From positions 2,046,001-2,110,000 of the forward strand of contig CBDDIR010000003.1 of assembly GCA_965229115.1 (NCBI GenBank): DNA of 64,000 nucleotides, given 5' to 3'. Shown piece after piece: positions 32,247 through 40,989 of this stretch. This DNA comes from UBA7672 sp965229115 (GTDB lineage Bacteria; Pseudomonadota; Alphaproteobacteria; Caulobacterales; Hyphomonadaceae). Numbering within the stretch: position 1 is the stretch's first letter; every line of letters begins with the position of its first letter. A program made the position numbers and the translations under genes. The notes beneath the pieces are model-generated. The model did not search any database. It was not told where the DNA came from and saw only the letters and a program-made list of their open reading frames with translations.

Positions 32247-32394
32247 GGAACGTCTCTCCCCTCGCCGCCCTTTGGACGGTCTCGTGACGGGAGGCTGCTA
32301 CGGCCTGTCCTTGAGGGCAAGGCTAAACCCGTGAAGGGCTTTGCCAGCCGCGCAACAAAGACGCGAGAATCCTGTGAGACGGATGCCGCAGCTC

Positions 32395-32423
32395 GGGAAA
32401 TGCCGCTTAGCGGCAGCATTCCC
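32395..32423. other. Hairpin in the pccB-transporter gap
   Basis: GGGAA (32395) and TTCCC (32419-32423) with TGCCGC (32401-32406) and GCGGCA (32410-32415) form a bulged stem. It lies between the pccB end and the transporter start on the minus strand. It has no T-tail; it may be a processing or attenuation element, or a promoter-linked dyad of the transporter operon. Confidence 0.3.
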
Positions 32424-32487
32424 TGCTGCGGGCAAGTAGTTTCATGACATCGCAGAGCAATCGCTCGGTATTCCGGCCTTCCGCTTC

Positions 32488-34020
32488 TTAAAGCGGAATG
32501 TTGTCGTGCTTCTTGGCCGGGTTTTCCAACTTCTTGGACTTGAGCGTGCGCAGCGACCGGACAATGCGCTTGCGCGTGTTGTGCGGCATGATCACGTCAT
32601 CGATGAAGCCACGCGATGCGGCGACATACGGGTTGGCGAAGCGGTCCTGGTATTCCTTCGTCTTGGCGGCGAGCTTTTCAGCATCACCCGCGTCGGCGCG
32701 GAAGATGATCTCGACAGCGCCTTTCGCGCCCATGACCGCGATTTCGGCGGTGGGCCAGGCGAAGTTCACATCGCCGCGCAGGTGCTTCGAGCTCATGACG
32801 TCATAAGCGCCGCCATAGGCCTTGCGGGTGATGACGGTGACTTTCGGAACTGTGGCTTCGGCATAGGCGAACAGCAGTTTCGCGCCGTGCTTGATGAGGC
32901 CGCCGTATTCCTGCTTCGTGCCCGGCATGAAGCCCGGAACGTCGACGAAGGTGACGATCGGGATGTTGAAGCAATCGCAGAAGCGCACGAAGCGTGCGGC
33001 CTTGCGCGATGAATCGATGTCGAGAACGCCTGCGAGGCTCATCGGCTGGTTGGCGACGAAGCCAACTGTTGTGCCTTCCATGCGGCCGAAGCCAGTCAGG
33101 ATGTTCTTGCCGAAGTCCTTGCCGATCTCGAAGAAGTCGCCTTCGTCGGCGACCTTCTGGATCAGTTCCTTCATGTCGTAAGGCGTGTTCGGATTGGCCG
33201 GAACCAGCGTATCCAGCGAGGGCTCCGAGCGTTCCGGATTGTCGAAGGTCGGGACGGTCGGCGGCTTTTCGCGGTTGGACAGTGGCAGGAAGCCGATCAG
33301 GCGGCGCATCTGGTTGAGCGCCTCGAGGTCGTTCTCGAACGCGCCATCAGCAACACCCGACTTCGCAGCGTGCACGCGCGCGCCGCCGAGATCTTCGTGC
33401 GAGACGATCTCGTTGGTGACGGTCTTCACCACGTCCGGACCGGTCACGTACATGTAGGACGTGTCCTTCACCATGAAGATGAAGTCGGTCATCGCCGGCG
33501 AATAGACGTCGCCGCCTGCGCACGGGCCCATGATGACGGAGATCTGCGGGATGACGCCCGAGGACAGGACGTTTTCGAGGAAGATGTCGGCATAGCCGCC
33601 GAGGGCTTCAACACCCTCCTGGATGCGGGCGCCGCCGGCATCGAACAGGCCGATGATGGGCGAGCCATTCTTCATGGCGGCCTGCTGGACCTTCACGATC
33701 TTCTCGGCGTGGGCGCGCGAGAGCGAGCCGCCGAACACGGTGAAGTCCTTCGAGAAGACGTAAACAACGCGGCCGTTGATGGTGCCCCAACCGGTGACGA
33801 CGCCATCGCCCGGAATACGCTGCTTTTCCATGCCGAAATCGTGGGAGCGGTGCTCCACGAACATGTCCCACTCTTCGAAGGAGCCTTCATCGAGCAGCAG
33901 GGCGATACGCTCGCGCGCGGTCAGCTTGCCCTTGGCGTGCTGGGCGTCGATGCGTTTCTGTCCGCCGCCAAGGCGGGCAGACTCACGCTTCTTCTCCAGC
34001 GCTTCGACGATATCCTTCAT
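32488..34020 (-). CDS. pccB: Propionyl-CoA carboxylase beta subunit
   Basis: 510 residues from ATG 34020 (MKDIVEALEKKRESARLGGG). Carboxyltransferase signatures: FGGSLSRAHAEKIVKVQQ; GLFDAGGARIQEGVEALGGYADIF; MGPCAGGDVYSPAMTDFIFMV; PIVTFVDVPGFMPGTKQEYGG; TRKAYGGAYDVMSSKHLRGD. It transfers the carboxyl group from biotin of PccA to propionyl-CoA, feeding the methylmalonyl-CoA route. Separated from pccA by a hydroxyacid operon and a GIY-YIG gene. Confidence 0.95.
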   Translation of the reverse strand: MKDIVEALEKKRESARLGGGQKRIDAQHAKGKLTARERIALLLDEGSFEEWDMFVEHRSHDFGMEKQRIPGDGVVTGWGTINGRVVYVFSKDFTVFGGSLSRAHAEKIVKVQQAAMKNGSPIIGLFDAGGARIQEGVEALGGYADIFLENVLSSGVIPQISVIMGPCAGGDVYSPAMTDFIFMVKDTSYMYVTGPDVVKTVTNEIVSHEDLGGARVHAAKSGVADGAFENDLEALNQMRRLIGFLPLSNREKPPTVPTFDNPERSEPSLDTLVPANPNTPYDMKELIQKVADEGDFFEIGKDFGKNILTGFGRMEGTTVGFVANQPMSLAGVLDIDSSRKAARFVRFCDCFNIPIVTFVDVPGFMPGTKQEYGGLIKHGAKLLFAYAEATVPKVTVITRKAYGGAYDVMSSKHLRGDVNFAWPTAEIAVMGAKGAVEIIFRADAGDAEKLAAKTKEYQDRFANPYVAASRGFIDDVIMPHNTRKRIVRSLRTLKSKKLENPAKKHDNIPL

Positions 34021-34097
34021 GGGTACGGCCCCGTAGTGTTGCGCTGCGAGATAAGCGAGGCAGGCATGTTTGTGCAAGCCAGAGCGCGCGATTAGCG

Positions 34098-34132
34098 AAC
34101 GGCCCGAGCAATTCCCCTGTGCTCAGGCCGTT
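34098..34132. terminator. Hairpin at the TonB receptor 3' end
   Basis: AACGGCC and GAGCA pair with TGCTC and GGCCGTT, a 12-bp stem with one mismatch, between the pccB start and the end of the TonB receptor gene. No T-run follows on the minus strand, so it is a candidate only. Confidence 0.35.
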
Positions 34133-34161
34133 AACCGGTCGGTTCTTGCGCTAACCTGCGG

Positions 34162-36246
34162 CTAGTGGCGGATGCGAATGCCGACGGTGAGGTTAATCGG
34201 CTCGCCCGGGAAGTAACGATCGGCCCCGGTGGCGTAGTCCGCGCGGTCTGCATAGCGCTGATCGGTGAGGTTGCGGATGATTCCGAAGGCCTCGACGTCA
34301 GGCGAGAAGCGCCAGCTGGTGCGCAGGTGGGCCAGGATGTGGCCGGGATAGGTCGCCGTGTTGGCGGCGTTGGTAAAGTACTCGCCGACGTATTCACCCG
34401 TCAGGAACAGCGAGAACTGCTGGCTCTGCCAGCCGAGGCCGGCATCAGCCAGCCATTCCGGCGCCGTGTCGATCTGGTCGCCCTTGAAGATGTCTTCGGC
34501 AGCAGCGACGACGTTGCGATCGAAGGCATAGGTCTGGTCGGACCAGGCGATGTTGCCGTTCCAGAGGAACTTGCCGCCGCCGAACTCGCCGAACTCGCCG
34601 GCCACCGACGCTTCGATGCCGACGTGATCGGTTGCGCCATCGGGAACGTTGAGACCGTCGCTGTCGCGGAAGAAGAAGTGACGCTTCTTCATCGAGTAAG
34701 CGGCGACGTCGAAGTCCACGCCGGCGAGCTTGCCGCGCGCGCCGACTTCGTAGCTGTCGATATTCTCGACATCGAGGCGCTGGATCGTCTGCAGGTTCTG
34801 CAAGCGATACTGGTCGGAGGTCTGCGGGGCGCGGGCGCCGCGGGCGTAGTTGGCATAGAGGATCAGGTTGTCGAAGCCCGAATAGGTGAGGCCCAGCTTC
34901 GGCGTGATGAAGTCGAAATCGTCTTCACGGCTCGGCGCGACGCGGAAGCGGCCGGTGGTGCCCGGCGCCTTGTGCGTGACGTAATCATAGGTGTGCTGCT
35001 CGCCGCGGACTCCTGCGAGCAGGCTCCAGTCCTTGACGAACTCCCAGTCGAGTTCGCCGTAGAGCGCGGTGGTCCACGTTTCGACGTCGTAGTCGTAGTG
35101 GATGCCCTGCGGGAAGGTCGGGCTGCCGGCGATGATTGCGCCGAAGCTCGGGCGGGTCTGGATCTCTTTCAGGAAGCCGTCTGCGTATTGCAGGTCCGTG
35201 CCCACGGCCCAGCGGAAGTTCTCCGGACCGAAGTCGTAGCGCGCCTGAAGGCCCAGCGAGTCGTGGCCGTTCTTCTCGGTCGATTGATCCGGCAGGAAGT
35301 GCTGGATGAAGATCATGCGCTGCGTGATCGCGAACGGCGTCACCGTCAGCTGACCATCGCCGATATTGGTTTCGAAGCGCACATTGGCGCGGGCAGCCCA
35401 TGCGTCGCGATAGGCTTCGGGGTTCGGGTTGGTCTTGGCGATATCCGAATTGCGGTAGGCTTTCGGGCCCTGGATGAAGCCGGCGGTTTCCTGGTTGAGG
35501 TTGACGGCTGCAAGCGTTGCAACCGCGTTCCACGTCTCGCCGCCGAACTTGGAGCGGACGGTGAGCTTCTGCTGGTCGACACTGGACGCATCGCGCCAGC
35601 CGCCATCGTCCATCAGCGACAAGCCGACCCAGTTGGCGACGTCGCCCGTCATGAAGTTGGCGGTAGCGTCGGCGCGGTAGCGCTGCAGCGAGTTGGCGCT
35701 GAGCACGAGAGTCTGTCCCGTCTGTGCGCCGGGCTCGGGGTCGATGAAGTTCATCAGGCCGTGGACGGCGTTCGAGCCGTAGCGCACCGAGCCGGGGCCG
35801 CGCACGACTTCGATCGCTTCGGCCGTCTCGTGATGGACTTCGAACAGCGCGTTGACGTTGCCGAACGCGGGCGCGCGCGTGGGAATGCCGTTCTCGAGGA
35901 TGAGGAAGGAGCCCTGCCCTGCGCCGGCCGGAAGAACCGGCGAGCGGATGGCGACGAGCAGTTCCTGGCCCGAGTTCATCTGGATGTTGACGCCCGGGAT
36001 CTGGTTCAGGATCTCGGCGGGGTTGTTGGCGGCCGTCTCTGCGATCTGCTGTTCGCCGATGACCGAGTAGGCGCCCGGGTCGTTCGAGTCACGGTCGCCA
36101 TAGATGACGACGACATCGCCTGCGCCGCCGGTCTGGCCGTCCAGGACGAGGCGCGTCGGCGCCTGCTGGGCGAGAGCCGGTGACGACAAGGCAGCCATGG
36201 CTGTGGCGATCGCGAGCCAGCTCGCGTTCGAGTAAGATCCCCGCAC
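34162..36246 (-). CDS. TonB-dependent receptor
   Basis: 694 residues from GTG 36246 with GGAGGA 5 nt upstream. A signal peptide (ATAMAALSSPALAQQ) precedes a plug domain (QIAETAANNPAEILNQIPGVNIQMNSGQ; IEVVRGPGSVRYGSNAVHGLMNFI) and a long beta-barrel ending in LTVGIRIRH. The usual C-terminal aromatic residue is replaced by His. It would import a siderophore, vitamin or glycan with energy from TonB. A palindrome in its leader is the best guess for control. No adjacent substrate genes define its ligand; the upstream gene is a nucleoside transporter. Confidence 0.9.
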   Translation of the reverse strand: MRGSYSNASWLAIATAMAALSSPALAQQAPTRLVLDGQTGGAGDVVVIYGDRDSNDPGAYSVIGEQQIAETAANNPAEILNQIPGVNIQMNSGQELLVAIRSPVLPAGAGQGSFLILENGIPTRAPAFGNVNALFEVHHETAEAIEVVRGPGSVRYGSNAVHGLMNFIDPEPGAQTGQTLVLSANSLQRYRADATANFMTGDVANWVGLSLMDDGGWRDASSVDQQKLTVRSKFGGETWNAVATLAAVNLNQETAGFIQGPKAYRNSDIAKTNPNPEAYRDAWAARANVRFETNIGDGQLTVTPFAITQRMIFIQHFLPDQSTEKNGHDSLGLQARYDFGPENFRWAVGTDLQYADGFLKEIQTRPSFGAIIAGSPTFPQGIHYDYDVETWTTALYGELDWEFVKDWSLLAGVRGEQHTYDYVTHKAPGTTGRFRVAPSREDDFDFITPKLGLTYSGFDNLILYANYARGARAPQTSDQYRLQNLQTIQRLDVENIDSYEVGARGKLAGVDFDVAAYSMKKRHFFFRDSDGLNVPDGATDHVGIEASVAGEFGEFGGGKFLWNGNIAWSDQTYAFDRNVVAAAEDIFKGDQIDTAPEWLADAGLGWQSQQFSLFLTGEYVGEYFTNAANTATYPGHILAHLRTSWRFSPDVEAFGIIRNLTDQRYADRADYATGADRYFPGEPINLTVGIRIRH

Positions 36247-36318
36247 GTATTCCTCCGTATCAGACCGGCGCTCTTTGGCGCCTATGGACAGGCCCCATAG
36301 CCAAGCAGGGCACAGCTA

Positions 36319-36340
36319 CGAGGCAAATGCATTCGCCTCG
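36319..36340. promoter_or_regulatory. Palindrome upstream of TonB receptor
   Basis: A 22-bp palindrome with one mismatched pair: CGAGGCAAATG and CATTCGCCTCG. It lies 73 nt upstream of the TonB receptor GTG. Two small hairpins lie nearer the start (GGCGC/GCGCC and CTATGG/CCATAG). It could be an operator or leader hairpin; no known box was matched. Confidence 0.45.
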
Positions 36341-36385
36341 CGCCGTTGTTTACGCCTTTCCGCAGGGTCCGCTAGTGCCGGGAAA

Positions 36386-37834
36386 CTACGGGGTTTGCGT
36401 AGTTGGCTGAGCCGGGGCGGTTTCCGGGGCAGGCGCCGGAGTTGTGATCGGGCTTGAAGGCGCCGGAGCGGGCGCCGTGTCGGTTACCGGCGGGGGCGCG
36501 GCTTGCGGCAGGACATCCGCCGGTTGGGTAACCGCTGCCGGCGGCACGGTTTCGTTGGCCGTCTCGAATAGCGAATACGGCAGCGAGGCGACGACGGCTG
36601 CGGCCATGATGGTGGCCAGCGTGCCCGAGAACAGCGTCTTCCACGCGAGCGACAGGAAGTCGGGACGGCGTTCCGGCGCCATGATCGACAGGCCGCCGAT
36701 CAGGATGCCCATCGAACCGAAGTTGGCGAAGCCGCAGATCGCGTAGGTGACGATCATGCGCGTCCGCTCGGTCATCTCGCCGGCCGGAAGCGCGCCGAGA
36801 TTGATGAAGGCGACGAACTCGGTGAACACGGTTTTCTGGCCGACGAATGTGCCGGCCTTGGCGGCCTCCTCCATGGGAATGCCTGCCATGTACATAAGCG
36901 GGGCGAACATCCAGCCGAGGATCATGTCGAGGCTGAGACGCTGACCGCCGAAGTCGATCGGGATCGCGCCGAGGCAGGCGTTGGCGATATAGACCAGCGC
37001 CAGCGCTGCGATCAGCATGGTGGCGATGTTCCAGATGATGGCGATGCCATCCGTTGCGCCGGTGGCGAACGCGTCCATCGTCGAGTGGTATTTGAAATCC
37101 GTCTCGCCAGTTGATTTGGATGTCTCACCCGTTTCCGGGATCATGACCATGGCGAGCGCCACGGCCGCCGGGGACGCGATGATCGAGACGGTGATGAGGT
37201 GCGCAGCAACTGCCGGCAGCGTGTCACGCAGCAGCGTGACATAGACCACGAGCACGGAGCCCGCGATGGTGGCGAAGCCGGTCGCCATGACGATCAGCAG
37301 TTCCGATCGCGTCATGACTTTCAGATACGGCTTGATCAGCAGCGGCGCTTCCGTCTGGCCCATGAAGATGTTGGCTGCGACGGAGAGGCTGGTCGGTCCG
37401 CCCATGCCCATCGTGCGCTGGAAGACGAAGGCAAAGGCGTTGGTGATGACTTTGAGAATGCCCCAATGCCACAGGATCGCTGACAGTGAGCCGATGACGA
37501 TGATCAGCGGCAGGAGCTGGAAGATGAAGATCGGGCCGGGCGCACCGACGAGCTGTTCCCACTTCGCCTGATCGCCGATGACCGGGCCGAACACGAAGGC
37601 CGTGCCCTCGCGCGTCGCAGCGATCAGCACGTTGATGCCGTTGTTCACGCCATCAAGACCCGCGCGGATGATCGGCACGCCGAACAGCAGCAGCGTGAAG
37701 GCGTACATCATGACCGTTGCGCCGATCACGATCTTCCACGGGAACTTCCGCTTGTTCTCCGACAGGAGCCAAGCGATCCCGGTGATGACGAACAGGCCAA
37801 GAATGGCGCGCGCGTTGTCCCAGCCGTATTCCAT
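36386..37834 (-). CDS. Concentrative nucleoside transporter (CNT family)
   Basis: 482 residues. CNT signature GQTEAPLLIKPYL and the second half motif TVFTEFVAFINLGALPAG are present, with about eight or more helices. It imports nucleosides with H+ or Na+. The last 58 or so residues (from about 425) are a Pro/Ala/Thr-rich tail (PPAAVTQPADVLPQAAPPP, SSPITTPAPAP) that is not part of typical NupC proteins of about 400 residues. Length is otherwise normal. Confidence 0.9.
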   Translation of the reverse strand: MEYGWDNARAILGLFVITGIAWLLSENKRKFPWKIVIGATVMMYAFTLLLFGVPIIRAGLDGVNNGINVLIAATREGTAFVFGPVIGDQAKWEQLVGAPGPIFIFQLLPLIIVIGSLSAILWHWGILKVITNAFAFVFQRTMGMGGPTSLSVAANIFMGQTEAPLLIKPYLKVMTRSELLIVMATGFATIAGSVLVVYVTLLRDTLPAVAAHLITVSIIASPAAVALAMVMIPETGETSKSTGETDFKYHSTMDAFATGATDGIAIIWNIATMLIAALALVYIANACLGAIPIDFGGQRLSLDMILGWMFAPLMYMAGIPMEEAAKAGTFVGQKTVFTEFVAFINLGALPAGEMTERTRMIVTYAICGFANFGSMGILIGGLSIMAPERRPDFLSLAWKTLFSGTLATIMAAAVVASLPYSLFETANETVPPAAVTQPADVLPQAAPPPVTDTAPAPAPSSPITTPAPAPETAPAQPTTQTP

Positions 37835-37861
37835 GTCGTGCCCCGCCTGCCCTGGCCTAAC

Positions 37862-39910
37862 TTACTTCTGTATTTCGTCTGCGAGCGCGGCTGCGCCGTA
37901 GATCTTCCGCAACGCCTCGATGATCATCTGGCTCGAGACCGACACCGTCCTGTTGAGGGCCGGATCGTAGCCATAGGCGCCGCCCGTCGAATGGATATTG
38001 CCGTCGAAGACGAGGCCCACGATGCGGCCATCCTTGTTCAACGCCGGTGAGCCTGAACTACCCCCAACCACGTCATTGGTCGAGACGAAGTTGAACTGGG
38101 TCGTGCCCGCAATCTTGCTTTGCCCATTTATCCAGCGGGGCGCGAGATTGAACGGGAATGCGCCCGTTGCGCGATCCCAGAGGCCGGAAATGTAGGTGAA
38201 AGGCTTGATCTCGCCCTGCACCGGATCGGTCCAACCCTTAACCACGCCATAGGTCATGCGCAGGGTGAAGGTGGCGTCGGGATAGATCTCCTTGCCCATC
38301 AGCGCGAAGCGGAGGCCGGCGACCTTCTCCGTGGCGGTCAGGGTTGGCTTGGTGATCGACGCCTCGTATTTCGCGCGGACGGCGCGGGCGGCGTCATCGG
38401 CCTTCTTCACCAGCACAAGCGCCGGATCGTTCGAGCTGGCGACGAGCGTGGGCGTTTCCCACATGCGCTTGCGGAAGCCGGCATCGCCGACCTGGCTGGA
38501 GGTCACGATCTCGGCCGCGATCTGGGCCGAGGTACGCGAGCCGAACAGCGCTTTCACCGCGGGATGATCGGGACCGAGATATTCGCGCGTCTTGTCGAGC
38601 CAGAAAGCGATCTGCAGCTTTTCAAGCACGGGATGGATCGGCGCTTCCGCCAGCAACGTCTGCTTCAGCGTTGTGAGGCGCGAGGCGGTGAACTCCGGCA
38701 GACGTTCGCTTTCCGGCTTGGCCTGCTCCGCAGTCGCCCGCACGAGCGCGCGCGCGTCGGTCATCAGGACGGAGCCTGCGCCGTAGCGGACTTCCAGCAT
38801 CTGGTAAGGCAGGAAGCTTTGCTTCTGCGCGGCAACGGCCGTCGCGAGGTCGGTGAACGGATCACCGAACTTGGAGCGCAGATCGGCGCGAGCGGTAAGC
38901 GCGTCGCGCAGCTTCTTCTCTTCGGCAACTTTCGAGCCGAAGAAGCTGGGCTCTACGAGTGCGCCCCGCTGGCCCTTGATGACCTTCAGCGTGTTCTCGA
39001 CATTCTCGAGCGTCTCGCTGATCTGGCGCGCTTCTTCTTCGCCCTTGGTCGACTCCGCCAGCATCTCTCCGCGCAGCTGCGCCGTGTATTCGAGACGCCA
39101 CGGCAGGAACTGGTCGCGCTGGAATTCCAGCTGCGCATTCGTCAGCAGGCGTTCCGTCGTGCCGGGATGGCTCGAGACAAGCAGAAGGTCGCCGGCTTTC
39201 GGACCAGCCGTGTCCAGCTTCAGTGGATCGGTGAACGTCGCAGGCTTGCCGTCGCGATAGAGGCGGACCAGCGCCATATCGAGCGCGTAGCGTGGGAAGT
39301 TGAAATTGTCCGGATCGCCGCCGAAGGATGCGGCCTGAAGCTCAGGTGCAAACGCGAGCCGGACGTCTTCGTAGCGGTCGTACACGTAGAGCTGGTACTG
39401 GCCGCCGCGATAGAGATTCACGACCTGGCAGAGTTTCTGTCGGTTCTCGCCGCAGGCTTCGGTTTCGATTGCATCGATCTCTGCGGCGCGCGCGGGGCCA
39501 GCTTCGATCTTCTGCACACGCTGCGTCACGTCGGTCATCGACTGGAGGATCGATGCGCCTGCGCCGGGGCAGATCTTCTCGTCCTTGCGCGCCATCGTGA
39601 AGAAGCCGTCGCGGACATAGTCATGGCCGGGGCTGGAGAGATCGGCCTCGCAATCGGAGACACAGTGTCGGTTGGTCAACACCAGCCCGTCCTTCGACAC
39701 GACGGAACCCGAGCAGCCGACATCCAGCCGCACCGACGCCTTGCGCACGCGGTCGAGGTATTTCTGGTCGGGGGCAAAACCGTAGAGCTGCTTCACCCTG
39801 GCGGAGGGGAAGTTGTCGAAGGTCCACATGCCTTCATCGGCCAGCGCCGCCGTACCCGCCGCAAACGTTGCGGCAGCCAAGACGGCGATGGCGGCGAAGC
39901 GAATTCGCAT
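37862..39910 (-). CDS. S46 family dipeptidyl peptidase
   Basis: 682 residues. A signal peptide (AAIAVLAAATFAAGTAALA) leads into the S46 fold: VGCSGSVVSKDGLVLTNRHC with the catalytic His, DNFNFPRYALDMALVRLYRDG with an Asp, and VVGGSSGSPALNKDGRIVGLVFDGN with the nucleophile Ser. Related enzymes (DPP7, DPP11) release dipeptides from peptides in the periplasm of Gram-negative bacteria that live on peptides. The specificity residue near the Ser cannot be assigned. It precedes a nucleoside transporter gene with a 27-nt gap, likely cotranscribed. Confidence 0.9.
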   Translation of the reverse strand: MRIRFAAIAVLAAATFAAGTAALADEGMWTFDNFPSARVKQLYGFAPDQKYLDRVRKASVRLDVGCSGSVVSKDGLVLTNRHCVSDCEADLSSPGHDYVRDGFFTMARKDEKICPGAGASILQSMTDVTQRVQKIEAGPARAAEIDAIETEACGENRQKLCQVVNLYRGGQYQLYVYDRYEDVRLAFAPELQAASFGGDPDNFNFPRYALDMALVRLYRDGKPATFTDPLKLDTAGPKAGDLLLVSSHPGTTERLLTNAQLEFQRDQFLPWRLEYTAQLRGEMLAESTKGEEEARQISETLENVENTLKVIKGQRGALVEPSFFGSKVAEEKKLRDALTARADLRSKFGDPFTDLATAVAAQKQSFLPYQMLEVRYGAGSVLMTDARALVRATAEQAKPESERLPEFTASRLTTLKQTLLAEAPIHPVLEKLQIAFWLDKTREYLGPDHPAVKALFGSRTSAQIAAEIVTSSQVGDAGFRKRMWETPTLVASSNDPALVLVKKADDAARAVRAKYEASITKPTLTATEKVAGLRFALMGKEIYPDATFTLRMTYGVVKGWTDPVQGEIKPFTYISGLWDRATGAFPFNLAPRWINGQSKIAGTTQFNFVSTNDVVGGSSGSPALNKDGRIVGLVFDGNIHSTGGAYGYDPALNRTVSVSSQMIIEALRKIYGAAALADEIQK

Positions 39911-40229
39911 CAGCAGAACCTCAATTCGTGTGCGTCTCCCCGTGGCGGAAACCTATCAGTGCGGACGAGCCGCTCAAGCATGAAGGCTGCGGCGCTGGGC
40001 CGCGAATTGGGAAGAAATCGACCTGCAAGGTACGAATTAATGGAACAGCGGCGCCACCCCGCCCGTTATCGCGCCAACGTTCGACCCCGTGACCAGCGTT
40101 TTACGCGTCCAGTGTCCCAGCCAGCGCTACGGCAACCGGCTGATCAGTTCCCCCCGCACTCGGCCCGGACACCCCCGTCCGGGCCTTTTTGTTTTCGGAT
40201 TTGTCCGATGGCTGGCGCCGGTAGGGCGG
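39911..40229 (+). other. Intergenic region, possible small RNA locus
   Basis: 319 nt between the minus-strand S46 gene and the minus-strand HD gene, whose stop is at 40230. It carries a strong plus-strand terminator (40162-40190) but no plus-strand gene. A promoter-like pair occurs at about 40010 (TTGGGA) and 40034 (TACGAAT). A small RNA of about 120-180 nt ending at 40190 is possible. Open frames here look non-coding. Confidence 0.4.
40162..40195 (+). terminator. Strong intrinsic terminator without an upstream gene
   Basis: GGCCCGGAC (40162-40170) pairs with GTCCGGGCC (40177-40185), followed by TTTTTGTTTT. Orientation is clearly plus strand, yet both flanking genes are on the minus strand. 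Confidence 0.8.
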
Positions 40230-40871
40230 CTACCAGGCAACCTCGCCCTGCTTCTTCAGGTACATCGACTTCTTCGGCTTCGACATGACGCGATGCATCA
40301 TCGGCACGAAGGCATCGAGCGGCATGGACTCGTAAGCGCCATCAAACGCCGGCTGGTCGTAGAGGTGGCAGAACTGGGCCGTGTATTCGAAGGCCGGATG
40401 GCCGCGGAACTTCTCGCGGGCGTCGCGATCGAGGCCGATGTGGTGCCAGAAGTAATAGCCTTGGAAGATGCCGTGGTTCTCGACCATCCAGAGGTTCTGT
40501 TCTGAAACGAACGGCTTCAGGATCGCAGCGGCGATATCCGGGTGGTTGAACACGCCCAGCGTGTCGCCGATGTCGTGCAGCAGAGCGCAGACGACATACT
40601 CCTCGTCCATGCCGGCCTTGAACGCACGCGTGGCGGTCTGGAGCGAATGCTCGAGGCGGTCGATCGGGAAGCCGCCGCAATCGCCCTTCAGCAGGTTGAG
40701 GTGGGTAACGATGCGGTCGACATGGCTTTTGGCGAATACGGAGTTCGCAGCAACGATCTTCTGCCAGTCTTCTTCGGTGGCGTTGGTGAACGCCGTGAAG
40801 GTGGCGCGGCCCATCGGCTCTTCGTGCGTCGCATCGTGCGGCGTGGGCGGGGCTTTCAGATCATCGGCCAT
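40230..40871 (-). CDS. HD domain protein
   Basis: 213 residues from ATG 40871 (MADDLKAPPTPHDATHE). The HD metal site is evident in DRLEHSLQTATRAFKAGM and VVCALLHDIGDTLGVFNH, with further His at MVENHGIFQGYYFWHHIG. HD proteins hydrolyse nucleotides or phosphate esters; the rest of the protein (FCHLYDQPAFDGAYESMP) resembles phosphonate or inositol-cleaving HD families, where the substrate varies. Substrate is unknown. It is divergent from the retropepsin gene. Confidence 0.8.
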   Translation of the reverse strand: MADDLKAPPTPHDATHEEPMGRATFTAFTNATEEDWQKIVAANSVFAKSHVDRIVTHLNLLKGDCGGFPIDRLEHSLQTATRAFKAGMDEEYVVCALLHDIGDTLGVFNHPDIAAAILKPFVSEQNLWMVENHGIFQGYYFWHHIGLDRDAREKFRGHPAFEYTAQFCHLYDQPAFDGAYESMPLDAFVPMMHRVMSKPKKSMYLKKQGEVAW

Positions 40872-40989
40872 GGCTGCATTTCCCTCGGCGTCGGGCGCTT
40901 GAGACGGCCCGTTTGCAGGGAGATTAGCAGAGTTCTGGCGGCCTTGCATCCCTGCGGGTGCGGCCGGATAGTCGCCCCGGGAGGGACGC

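Noticed and set aside
34165..36183. 672-codon plus-strand frame over the TonB receptor
   Set aside because: Antisense shadow, no signal peptide, no motif.
40077..40110. tRNA-like T-loop GTTCGA near the orphan terminator
   Set aside because: The flanks do not form the T-stem or an acceptor stem, so a tRNA is not supported.
38120..40288. 722-codon plus-strand frame over the S46 peptidase, reaching the orphan terminator
   Set aside because: Composition is Arg/Leu/Ala/Gly-rich and lacks family signals. It runs through the terminator, so it does not explain it.
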